DNA from: a bacterium
GTDB lineage: Bacteria; Actinomycetota; Acidimicrobiia; Acidimicrobiales; CATQHL01
Reading direction: 5' to 3'
NCBI GenBank assembly: GCA_026713745.1
Contig: JAPONU010000114.1
Coordinates: 1-8,896, forward strand
DNA length: 8,896 nucleotides
The position numbers and the translations under genes are program-made. Under the pieces are notes generated by a model. That model searched no databases, was not told the DNA's origin, and saw only the letters and a program-made list of their open reading frames with translations. Position 1 is the stretch's first letter. Each line of letters begins with the position of its first letter. This document shows positions 1 through 6,595 of the stretch, piece after piece.

Positions 1-1905
1 GATCACCCGGGCGGCGGGTCGGTATCGCTGGATCGACACTGCTCGTTCAATGTCCGCGCCGGCCGATCCGTCCACGTCACCGTCGACGGTGAGCGATCGA
101 ACACGCTTTCCTTCACGGGCCGAGCACCGCAACCACCGCCTTCCCCTCCTCCGCCGCCGCCCCCTCCGCCTCCGTCCCGGCCCTCGTCGCCGGTTGTGGC
201 AGGCACGACGGTCGTCAACGACGATCCGGACCTCCTCGGGCCTGCCGGCGGCTGGAACGACGGGTACGTGGGCAAGGGGTACGGGGTCAACAACTACGTC
301 TACACGTATGCGGTCGGCGGGGACGACGCTCCCCGGAACCGGGCCGTCTGGGAGATGGGTCGCCGTGTGGGCCGGCAGGTTGTCGAGTTCTTCATACCGT
401 GCGGTCACGCCTCGGCGACGGTGACCTACCGGATCACGGCGGACGGTTCCCGGCTTGCGAACGAGCGCATCGACCAGGGACGGGACTGTGGTTGGGTGCG
501 GCAGGGTCCGTACGACTTCGACGGCGCGGCGGTGACTATCGGGCTTGACGACAACGACGCGGTTCAGCATGTTGATCGGAACGGCAGCGAGTCGAGCAGG
601 ATCGGCGTTGATGCCGTCGCGATGCGTTGCGTCGCGCGCTGCTCGGCCTCCGAAGAGGTCGCCGCGCCCGTGGAGGTCCGTATCGAGGCGCGGCGGTCGG
701 CGGACGGGAGTGTGGAGTTCCGCTTGGACGTCGGCGGCGTGAAGTGGTTGCCTGCCGCCCGGTTCCTGGCGTACGCGTCGGCGCCGGTGGGGTCGTGGTT
801 GCGGTCGTCCGCCTACGTGCCGGATTCAGGGCAGGGGGCGTCCTCCGGCGACGGTCGCGGCACATCGGGGTCGCGTTCGACGACGGCGCCGGTGGAGGTC
901 CGTATCGAGGCGCGGCGGTCGGCGGACGGGAGTGTGGAGTTCCGCTTGGACGTCGGCGGCGTGAAGTGGTTGCCTGCCGCCCGGTTCCTGGCGTACGCGT
1001 CGGCGCCGGTGGGGTCGTGGTTGCGGTCGTCGCCGTACGTGCTGGAGCCGTCCGCCGCGGTTCCGGGCGGCCCGACGCCGGGCGCGGACCCGCCGACGGC
1101 GGTGATGACGCCGGCGGGCGTGCCGGTGGCCGTCCTCGAGGTGACCGACGGCGGGTATCTCGTGCGGACGCCGTGCGGCAACACCGCCGAGGTGACCGGC
1201 GGCGAGCCGATCGGCCCGGTGCGGGTCGTGGTGGACCCCGGCCACGGCGGCCCGGCAAATCCGGGCACCGTCGGCCCGAACGGTCTCGTCGAACGCGACC
1301 TGAACATGCGCCTCGCCGCGGCGGTCCTGGGCGAACTGACCGCCCGTGGGATCAGCGCCACGCTGACCCGCACCCGCGACTACGAGGTCTCCCACGCGGT
1401 GCGTGCGGCGTTCGCGGACGCTTTGGGCGCCGAGGCCATGGTGTCGATCCATCACAACGGCCCCACATGGTCGCCGACGAGCGGCCCGGGCACCGAGGTG
1501 TACCGCCAGTCGACATCCGACGACTCCGCCCGCCTCGCCAGGGTCCTGTACGACGAGATCGTCGAGGCCCTCAGCGGGTTCGAGGACGTCGCCTGGACCG
1601 GCCTCGCCGACGCAGGCGTGAAGCACATCAAGTGGATCACCGGCGGCGACTGGCTGGCGATGATGAGACTCCCCGTCACGACCACCGCCCTCATCGAGTA
1701 CGGCTATCTCACCAACGCCTCAGAGGCCGAACTCTTCGCAACCGACGCCTACCTCACGGCGGCCGCCGACGCCACCGCCGACGGCATAGAGGCCTACCTC
1801 GACACCGACCGGACCGGCACCGGATTCATAGCCGCCCCCCGCGTCTACCCCGCCTCTCCCGGAAATCTGCGCGCCCTCCGCTGCACCGACACGGCACTGC
1901 AATGA
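1..1905 (+). CDS. N-acetylmuramoyl-L-alanine amidase (Amidase_3), multidomain, 5'-truncated
   Basis: The reading frame is open from base 1 to the TGA at 1903-1905, so the N-terminus lies outside the window. The GTG at 196 falls just after a proline-rich linker and is not a credible start. Numbering residues from base 1 (634 visible): the end of an unidentified domain (1-40); a linker with ten consecutive prolines (about 41-65); a golvesin-C-like beta domain (about 66-215, with W85, the stretch from F130 including HASATVTYRI, and the closing IGVDAVAM at 201); two identical modules (from about 226 and 300); a short GYLVRTPCGNT segment; and the catalytic domain (about 408-600). Zinc ligands of Amidase_3 are all present: H415 in DPGHGG, E431 in LVERDLN, H484 in SIHHNG and catalytic E566 in LIEYGYLTN. 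It should cleave the amide bond between MurNAc and L-Ala of the stem peptide, outside the membrane. Export is inferred, since the signal peptide is not visible. About 30 residues follow the catalytic domain. Confidence 0.93.
   Translation, partial: DHPGGGSVSLDRHCSFNVRAGRSVHVTVDGERSNTLSFTGRAPQPPPSPPPPPPPPPPSRPSSPVVAGTTVVNDDPDLLGPAGGWNDGYVGKGYGVNNYVYTYAVGGDDAPRNRAVWEMGRRVGRQVVEFFIPCGHASATVTYRITADGSRLANERIDQGRDCGWVRQGPYDFDGAAVTIGLDDNDAVQHVDRNGSESSRIGVDAVAMRCVARCSASEEVAAPVEVRIEARRSADGSVEFRLDVGGVKWLPAARFLAYASAPVGSWLRSSAYVPDSGQGASSGDGRGTSGSRSTTAPVEVRIEARRSADGSVEFRLDVGGVKWLPAARFLAYASAPVGSWLRSSPYVLEPSAAVPGGPTPGADPPTAVMTPAGVPVAVLEVTDGGYLVRTPCGNTAEVTGGEPIGPVRVVVDPGHGGPANPGTVGPNGLVERDLNMRLAAAVLGELTARGISATLTRTRDYEVSHAVRAAFADALGAEAMVSIHHNGPTWSPTSGPGTEVYRQSTSDDSARLARVLYDEIVEALSGFEDVAWTGLADAGVKHIKWITGGDWLAMMRLPVTTTALIEYGYLTNASEAELFATDAYLTAAADATADGIEAYLDTDRTGTGFIAAPRVYPASPGNLRALRCTDTALQ
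670..809 (+). repeat. Direct repeat, copy 1 (140 bp, perfect)
   Basis: First copy of a 140-bp perfect direct repeat, base-for-base identical to 892-1031 and offset by 222 bp (74 codons, in frame). It encodes a ~47-residue module with the pattern VRI.AR...DG.VEF.L....WLPA.RF....APVG.WL.SS. A 27-residue Gly/Ser-rich spacer separates the copies. Divergence starts abruptly at both ends (669 C versus 891 G; 810 C versus 1032 G). Confidence 0.97.
892..1031 (+). repeat. Direct repeat, copy 2 (140 bp, perfect)
   Basis: Second copy of the repeat at 670-809. It has no synonymous or non-synonymous difference from copy 1, so the duplication is recent or the copies are homogenised by gene conversion. This copy continues into a short Pro/Gly/Ala-rich linker leading to the amidase domain. 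Confidence 0.97.
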
Positions 1906-2020
1906 AGACTCGCGCGAGATGGCCCCAGCCGGCCCTGATCGAGTCCGACGCGCTACCAAAATCTCCGCCGCTCGGCCGGCACAAGCATGCCCAAGACGCA
2001 CCAATCCGCAGTGTCTATAC

Positions 2021-2027
2021 GAGGAGG
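2021..2027 (+). promoter_or_regulatory. Ribosome binding site that fixes the start of the 4-TM protein
   Basis: GAGGAGG lies 7 nt upstream of ATG 2035. This is a near-ideal Shine-Dalgarno for a high-GC actinobacterium and argues for ATG 2035 rather than the in-frame ATG at 1987, which has no such site and would place this element inside the coding region. Confidence 0.8.
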
Positions 2028-2034
2028 AGCCCTC

Positions 2035-2472
2035 ATGACCGCCATTCAGGAAATCAAGACGAATTGGACCAAGCCAGACTTGGTTGCTGGCGTATGCATC
2101 CTACTGAGTTTCATCGGGTCACTCCTGCCCTGGTTCAAGTTGGGACCGCTTGGTCTGGCAGGAATCGAGGATGGACCGGGCGTGGTCGTCCTTGTGCTAT
2201 CCATCGTAGCCGCCATCGGTGTTGCCGGGTTCGTTGTATGGCGAAGGAGGTGGCTACGAGTTGCGGCTCTCCTAAGTGGCCTAATAATGTCGGTGGTGGG
2301 AATATTCAATGCCGTCAATCGCGGTGGCGGTGGCGATTTGTTCGACGATGTCTTCAAGCCGACAGTCGGTTCAGGGCTATATCTGGTGTGCATCGGGGCA
2401 CTCGGTTTGGTGCTCTCCGTGGGCTATGGGCTCTTCAGCGATCCGACTGAAACTGGCTCCGCGACCAAGTGA
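2035..2472 (+). CDS. Small four-helix membrane protein of unknown function
   Basis: The product is 145 residues, starting at ATG 2035. I do not recognise the family. Four hydrophobic segments are visible: about 15-34 (ending LLPWF), 48-69 (followed by WRRR), 73-94 and 111-134. A short hydrophilic Gly/Asp loop (about 95-110) precedes the last helix, and the C-terminal tail is polar. By the positive-inside rule the RRR after helix 2 would be cytoplasmic, putting both termini on the cytoplasmic side. It is not obviously a transporter; no catalytic motif or cysteine cluster is visible. Base composition differs from its neighbours: 64 of 120 bases in 2041-2160 are G/C (about 53%), with many A/T-ending codons. 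It sits alone between two large exported-protein genes, 129 bp after one and 227 bp before the other, so it is probably its own transcription unit. Confidence 0.82.
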   Translation: MTAIQEIKTNWTKPDLVAGVCILLSFIGSLLPWFKLGPLGLAGIEDGPGVVVLVLSIVAAIGVAGFVVWRRRWLRVAALLSGLIMSVVGIFNAVNRGGGGDLFDDVFKPTVGSGLYLVCIGALGLVLSVGYGLFSDPTETGSATK

Positions 2473-2688
2473 TGGCGGCGACACCACCACGCGGAGTGGG
2501 CGGCCGCAGGGAAGGTTGCGGACGCCGTACCCGCTCGAGACGCCGCGTCGAGACCCCCTGCTGGGACCCGGCCCGCGACCCGGCAAACGGCGCCCGCATG
2601 TGCGACGAGATCAAGCAGGTTCCGGAGGACAGGGGCGTCGGCCAGTTGACGTTGAGAATTATCGGCAGCATTGCTCAATAGTCTCCTC

Positions 2689-2693
2689 GGAGG
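2689..2693 (+). promoter_or_regulatory. Ribosome binding site for the GTG start at 2700
   Basis: GGAGG with a 6-nt spacer to GTG 2700. It supports a GTG start directly followed by a typical signal peptide. Confidence 0.8.
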
Positions 2694-2699
2694 TACGAC

Positions 2700-5483
2700 G
2701 TGACGCGCAGAGGAATGTTCCGGGGGATTGCTGCGGTGCTGCTGGCGGCTCTGCTGGTTCCCGCGTCCATGTCGGCGCAGAGTTCCGTTTGGGCGAGATC
2801 CCGGCTTGATCCTGCGATGGTCGTCAAGGATCTGCCGGCGTCGGCTTCGGATCGGGTGATCGCTGCTCGGGCGGAACTGGCAGTGGCGGCCGGCAAGATC
2901 GCGCTGAGCGTTCGGCCCGATGGCATCACGCGGGTAGAGCCTGGTTGTGAGCAGGTGTTCGACGTCGACTTCGCATGCGACGGTGGGAGAACCGTCGGAG
3001 GCTCTCCGGCGACAGCGCCGAGCGGGATAAACGCGATCGCGGTGGGAATTGATGCGGACACGGGTGTGTCGACTACTGCAACGGTGCGCATCGTTGCCCG
3101 GCTTCTGGGCGACGGGCGTGTGGAGTTCGGGCTGCAGCAGCGGTGGGGCGATGCCGACGCTTGGTCTGATCGTCTTCTGCCGGCCCGCCGGCTCGTCCCC
3201 GTCGACGCCGACGTGGGCCGTTGGCTGGGGAGTTCACCGCTGACCTTGCAGGGCACCGGCGGGGAGATGATGTCCGGCATCGCCGACGGCGAGATCGTGG
3301 TGCGGATCCGTGCTCGGCTTCTGGGCGACGGGCGTGTGGAGTTCGGGCTGCAGCAGCGGTGGGACGATGCCGGTGCTTGGTCTGAGCCTCTGTATCCGGC
3401 TCGCCGGTTCTTCCCCACCGGCGCCGACGTGGGCCGTTGGCTGGTGAGTTCGCCGCTGACCTTGCAGGGCACCGGCGAGGACATGACCTCCGAGCGTGGC
3501 GACGAGCGTGGCGAGTGGGTGGGCTTGCCGTGTCCGCCCGAGGAGTGGGACTGGGTGGGGGGTTGTCTCCCCCCTGGCCCCGCGCCCGGCCCGGAGCCGC
3601 GGGAGCCTGCGCCTGCGCCCGAGCCTTGGCGCGGGAGGTTGGTCGTGGATGCGGCTGCACCTTCGGGGGTGGTATCGGTAGCCACCGGGTTGGGTCTGAC
3701 GTGCGGTGTGCGCCGCGACGGCACGGTGGCGTGCTGGGGACGGAACGGTCTGGTGAATCAACTCGGGGCCTCGCGGTTGCGCGACGTGATGGCGCTGAGC
3801 ATCAGCCGCACCGATGGCATTGGCGTCGGCCCGTGGGCTGCGCCGTACGTGTGTGCACTGCACGGCGACGGCGGGGTGTCCTGCTGGGGGTGGGCGCACG
3901 AGGGGCGGATCGGGGAACTCGGCGAGTCGAGGCGCTCCCTGCCGGCAAGGGTTCCGGGAATTGGCGACGCTACGGCCGTCGCGGCGGGGCAATCGCACGC
4001 TTGTGCGGTGCACACTGATGGGACGGTGTCGTGCTGGGGGACCTATGCGGCCGGAGTCGCTGCCGGACTCGAACACGATGTGCGGTTGCCGCGGCGGGTG
4101 CCGGGGCTCGGCAACGTGGCGTCGGTGGCTGCGAGTGCCACGGGGGTGTGCGGGGTCCACCGGGACGGCACAGTCTCGTGCTGGGGCAACTGGGTCTCGG
4201 GTGTCCTGGCTCCGTCGGTGCAGCTGGACGGCACGCCCGCCCGACTCGGCGGCCTTCGCGACGTGGCCTCGCTGAGTCTCGCCGTGGGGAGCCCCTATGG
4301 CGGTGACCGCGATGTCGAGAGTTGCGCCGTGCACTTCGACGGCACCGTCTCCTGCTGGACCGCCGTGGCGGATCCGTACCCGGTGCGCGGGCTCGCCGAC
4401 GTTGCCGCCGTCTCGGCCGGCGACGGGAACGTGTGCGCCTTGCATCGGGGCGGCGGTGTGTCCTGTTGGGGGTCGAATGCCGACGGCGAATTGGGTGACG
4501 GCTCTTCGGCGTCGCGCTCGACCCCAGCGCGGGTCGCCGGGGTCGGCGACGCTGTGGCGGTCGCCGCCGGCCACCCGGCCGCCCGCTACCGCCACAGCGT
4601 CGGTCTCGGCGCCTACGCATGCGCGGTGCACCGCGGCGGTTCGGTCTCGTGCTGGGGGTCCAACGGCGAGGGCGAGTTGGGTGACGGCACCAGTACGTCC
4701 CGCCCCACGCCGGGGCGCGTGTCGGCGGGTTACCGTGTCCCCGCCGCGCTGGTGCCGGCGACGGAGACGGACCTGCTGCGCGCCTTCGGCGACGCGCTGG
4801 TCAAGCGGCACGAGGCGGCCTCACCGTGGCTCCGCACCGCGTGGGAGTACGCCCGCGACGGCGTGTGGAAGCCGGAAGGCTGGTTCGGCGGCTTCGTCAC
4901 TGCCGCCTGCGACCTGGAGGGAACCAGGGTTGTGTGCCGGACGTCCGATTTGACCCTTTCGGACCTCTCCGAAAGCACCCTCGTTCACGAACTGGCGCAC
5001 GTCTTCGACCTCACGACCGGTCTGGCGCCGGACCCCCGGGCCTGGGGGGCGGCCCAACTCTGGTTCGCCGCGACCTACGCGGGATGCTTACATTTGGATG
5101 AATTAATGGCGGACACAATAGTACATACTGTTATGCCTCGGGCATGGCTTACATATTACGAGAGCTATCATGACGGCTTTGGTCCCGACTCGTGTCCCGA
5201 TCTGCCGCCGAGGCCGAGCACCGAGGCGGTGGAGATTGTGCTCGCCGGTCTCTCGGGCCGGGTTCCGCAGTGGTACGTCGAGAACATCACCAACGGCGCC
5301 GAATTGTGGGCCGCCATCCGCCGAGGCAACGCAACCGTGCTCCTGGCCAACCTGGCCGACGAGTTCGGCGGCCTCTGCTCCACGCACTGGCTACGGGAAC
5401 TCGTGACCACGGGCGATCTGGATTCAGGGCAGATCCCTCCTGCGGGAACGAACCCCTTCCGCGACGGCGTCTGCGGGCGCTGA
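2700..5483 (+). CDS. Exported RCC1-like beta-propeller protein with C-terminal HExxH zinc-peptidase-like domain
   Basis: The product is 927 residues. The signal peptide is clear: basic MTRRGMFR, a hydrophobic Ala/Leu core, and likely cleavage after SMSA near residue 26. An unidentified region follows (27-125), then two modules related to those in the upstream amidase (129-185 and 201-257). Next comes a Pro/Glu-rich linker (about 277-312) and seven RCC1-type repeats (about 320-675). Each repeat has a C-x9-CW core (first cysteines C335, C385, C435, C484, C542, C579 and C641), mostly with an H/R.DG.VSCWG pattern. The last two carry the canonical GSN.(D/E)GELGDG signature. Seven copies fit one closed seven-bladed propeller, with the cysteine pairs probably disulfide-bonded after export. 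The C-terminal domain (about 676-927) contains HELAH (H763, E764, H767) and E801 in DELMAD, a gluzincin-like layout. Its substrate is unknown, and the peptidase assignment rests on these motifs alone. There is no LPXTG motif or C-terminal anchor helix. Confidence 0.88.
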   Translation: MTRRGMFRGIAAVLLAALLVPASMSAQSSVWARSRLDPAMVVKDLPASASDRVIAARAELAVAAGKIALSVRPDGITRVEPGCEQVFDVDFACDGGRTVGGSPATAPSGINAIAVGIDADTGVSTTATVRIVARLLGDGRVEFGLQQRWGDADAWSDRLLPARRLVPVDADVGRWLGSSPLTLQGTGGEMMSGIADGEIVVRIRARLLGDGRVEFGLQQRWDDAGAWSEPLYPARRFFPTGADVGRWLVSSPLTLQGTGEDMTSERGDERGEWVGLPCPPEEWDWVGGCLPPGPAPGPEPREPAPAPEPWRGRLVVDAAAPSGVVSVATGLGLTCGVRRDGTVACWGRNGLVNQLGASRLRDVMALSISRTDGIGVGPWAAPYVCALHGDGGVSCWGWAHEGRIGELGESRRSLPARVPGIGDATAVAAGQSHACAVHTDGTVSCWGTYAAGVAAGLEHDVRLPRRVPGLGNVASVAASATGVCGVHRDGTVSCWGNWVSGVLAPSVQLDGTPARLGGLRDVASLSLAVGSPYGGDRDVESCAVHFDGTVSCWTAVADPYPVRGLADVAAVSAGDGNVCALHRGGGVSCWGSNADGELGDGSSASRSTPARVAGVGDAVAVAAGHPAARYRHSVGLGAYACAVHRGGSVSCWGSNGEGELGDGTSTSRPTPGRVSAGYRVPAALVPATETDLLRAFGDALVKRHEAASPWLRTAWEYARDGVWKPEGWFGGFVTAACDLEGTRVVCRTSDLTLSDLSESTLVHELAHVFDLTTGLAPDPRAWGAAQLWFAATYAGCLHLDELMADTIVHTVMPRAWLTYYESYHDGFGPDSCPDLPPRPSTEAVEIVLAGLSGRVPQWYVENITNGAELWAAIRRGNATVLLANLADEFGGLCSTHWLRELVTTGDLDSGQIPPAGTNPFRDGVCGR
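3084..3254 (+). repeat. Module repeat B1 (72-codon period)
   Basis: First of two tandem modules, residues 129-185, with the pattern VRI.ARLLGDGRVEFGLQQRW...W...L.PARR......DVGRWL.SSPLTLQG. It is offset 216 bp from the second copy. An exact 49-bp match (3099-3147 with 3315-3363) plus shorter identical blocks show real duplication at DNA level. Confidence 0.92.
3300..3470 (+). repeat. Module repeat B2 (72-codon period)
   Basis: Second tandem module, residues 201-257. It differs from B1 mainly in the middle (DADAWSDRLL versus DAGAWSEPLY) and in the PARR-flanking residues. These changes are clustered, unlike the perfect repeat in the amidase gene, so this duplication is older or under different constraint. 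Confidence 0.92.
3702..4734 (+). repeat. Seven RCC1-type propeller repeats
   Basis: Seven repeats are recognisable by their C-x9-CW cores. Cores start at bases 3702, 3852, 4002, 4149, 4323, 4434 and 4620, giving spacings of 50, 50, 49, 58, 37 and 62 residues. The irregular later spacings come from loop insertions and one shortened blade. Repeat 5 reads CWT instead of CWG. Known RCC1 proteins form seven-bladed propellers used for protein or ligand binding. Confidence 0.9.
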
Positions 5484-5517
5484 GGCGCTCGATTGTGAGC
5501 CGGTCCGGAAACCCGGG

Positions 5518-5600
5518 TCGTGCTGGAGGCCGGCCAATACCGCAGCGGAACCGTGCGGTGTCGGCGTGCCACGTCGACGGTGAGGCGATCTCCAGCACGA
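5518..5600. repeat. Long-range 11-bp inverted repeat with nested hairpin
   Basis: TCGTGCTGGAG (5518-5528) is the exact reverse complement of CTCCAGCACGA (5590-5600), 61 bp apart. Nested inside is ACCGCA (5539-5544) / TGCGGT (5554-5559), with a further CGG-AA-CCG dyad between. There is no T-run downstream, so this is not a standard intrinsic terminator. It could fold as a structured 3' end of the upstream mRNA or be a protein-binding site; the role is unknown. Confidence 0.6.
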
Positions 5601-5625
5601 AGACCGGCGCGGCTGAGCCTGCCCG

Positions 5626-5656
5626 TTGCGGGGCTCGCACCGGTGCCCCGTAGCCT
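5626..5656 (+). promoter_or_regulatory. Putative leaderless promoter of the MoxR gene
   Basis: TAGCCT (5651-5656) fits the TANNNT -10 consensus and ends 8 nt before ATG 5665, the spacing expected when transcription starts at or next to the start codon. A weak -35 (TTGCGG, 5626-5631) lies 19 bp upstream of it. No Shine-Dalgarno is present before ATG 5665, consistent with leaderless translation. The -10 is a moderate match and the -35 is weak. Confidence 0.5.
5637..5646. promoter_or_regulatory. Perfect palindrome in the promoter spacer (possible operator)
   Basis: GCACCGGTGC is a perfect 10-bp palindrome inside the 19-bp gap between the proposed -35 and -10. It overlaps a wider dyad, CGGGGC (5629-5634) / GCCCCG (5645-5650). 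A dyad in an over-long spacer is typical of MerR-family operators, but no MerR gene is in the window and the match could be chance in GC-rich DNA. Confidence 0.35.
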
Positions 5657-5664
5657 GGCACGTC

Positions 5665-6549
5665 ATGACTCATCGCTTCGCCGGTGTCGGCGCCGTGCGC
5701 GAGGGGCTCGACGGCGTTCAGTACCTCGCCGATGAGGGCATCGCCGGGGTGGTCTACCTGGCTGACCGGCTGGCCAAACCCGTCCTGGTGGAGGGCCCGG
5801 CGGGAACCGGGAAGACGCAGCTGGCCAAGAGTGTGGCGGAGATGTGCGGGGCCCGCCTCATCCGGTTGCAGTGCTACGAGGGCATCGACGAGGCCAAGGC
5901 GCTCTACGAGTGGAACTACAAGAAGCAGCTGCTGCGCATCCAGGCGGAGTCCCAGACCTGGGACGAGGTGTCCGACGACATCTTCGCCGAGGAGTTCCTG
6001 CTGACCCGGCCGCTGCTGGAAGCCATCAGAGCCACCGATCCCGTGGTGCTTCTCGTCGACGAGGTGGACCGCGTCGAGGTGGAGACCGAGGCGCTGCTGC
6101 TGGAGATCCTGAGCGACTACCAGGTGTCGATCCCCGAGCTCGGCACCGTTGAGGCCACCCAGATTCCCCTCGTCTTCCTCACCTCCAACAACACCCGCGA
6201 ACTCTCCGAGGCTCTGAAGCGCCGCTGCCTCTACCTCTACATCGACTATCCCGACCTGCAGCGGGAGCGGGAGATCGTGCTCACCAAGGTGCCCGACATC
6301 AGCCAGAACTTGGCCGACGAGGTGACACGCATCGTCCGCTCGGTGCGCCAACTGGAGTTGAAGAAGTCCCCGTCGGTGTCCGAGACCCTGGACTGGGCGC
6401 GCACGCTGGTGCTGCTGGGCGTCGAGCACGTCGACGCCGAGGTGGCGGCGGAGACGGTTCACACCCTGCTGAAGTACCGCAGCGACATCGAGAAGGCCCT
6501 CAAGGAGTTCTCCGCCGGCGACGCCCGGAGTTCCGGCCTGTCCCGCTGA
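5665..6549 (+). CDS. MoxR-family AAA+ ATPase
   Basis: The product is 294 residues, the usual size for a compact MoxR ATPase. ATG 5665 is chosen over the GTG at 5626 because the extra 13 codons look non-conserved and overlap the promoter. Key motifs: Walker A GPAGTGKT (44-51, K50), Walker B VVLLVDEVD (D132, E133), sensor-1 TSNNTREL (N175/N176) and the arginine-finger region LKRRC (R186, R187) followed by YIDYPD. A C-terminal helical lid domain follows (about 200-285). MoxR ATPases act as chaperones that use ATP to remodel or load cofactors into client complexes, working with a VWA-domain partner; the next gene encodes that partner. This is a cytoplasmic protein with no signal peptide or membrane segment. 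It is closest to the ATPases paired with CoxE-like proteins (CoxD-type), but no CO dehydrogenase genes are visible, so that client is not implied. Confidence 0.93.
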   Translation: MTHRFAGVGAVREGLDGVQYLADEGIAGVVYLADRLAKPVLVEGPAGTGKTQLAKSVAEMCGARLIRLQCYEGIDEAKALYEWNYKKQLLRIQAESQTWDEVSDDIFAEEFLLTRPLLEAIRATDPVVLLVDEVDRVEVETEALLLEILSDYQVSIPELGTVEATQIPLVFLTSNNTRELSEALKRRCLYLYIDYPDLQREREIVLTKVPDISQNLADEVTRIVRSVRQLELKKSPSVSETLDWARTLVLLGVEHVDAEVAAETVHTLLKYRSDIEKALKEFSAGDARSSGLSR

Positions 6550-6595
6550 GGCGTCCTGGTGGCCGGCGGCGCCGCGATCCCGTGACGGGGCGGCG

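Noticed and set aside
73..98. Possible shared sequence between the window start and 5570-5590 (CGTCGACGGTGAG plus CGATC)
   Set aside because: The match is short, broken by an indel and not extended by protein similarity; probably chance in GC-rich DNA.
196..198. GTG as the start of the amidase
   Set aside because: The frame is open upstream to base 1, and the GTG sits just after a proline-rich linker with no ribosome site, so it is internal.
627..2450. 607-codon Arg/Gly-rich open frame overlapping the amidase gene on the same strand
   Set aside because: Composition is typical of an out-of-frame GC-rich shadow. It runs through the amidase catalytic domain, the intergenic gap and the membrane protein gene, and has no recognisable motif.
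2534..2552. CTCGA...TCGAG hairpin after the membrane protein gene as a terminator
   Set aside because: The stem is only 5 bp and there is no T-tract; too weak to call.
2646..2684. Promoter before the RCC1-peptidase gene (TTGACG at 2646 or TTGAGA at 2652)
   Set aside because: A good -35-like TTGAC is present, but no -10 lies at an acceptable spacing; TAGTCT (2679) is 27 bp from the first and 21 bp from the second. Not called.
3234..4811. 525-codon open frame antisense to the RCC1 region
   Set aside because: It mirrors the RCC1 repeats in antisense, is His/Arg/Pro-rich and has no domain; the sense strand has clear signatures.
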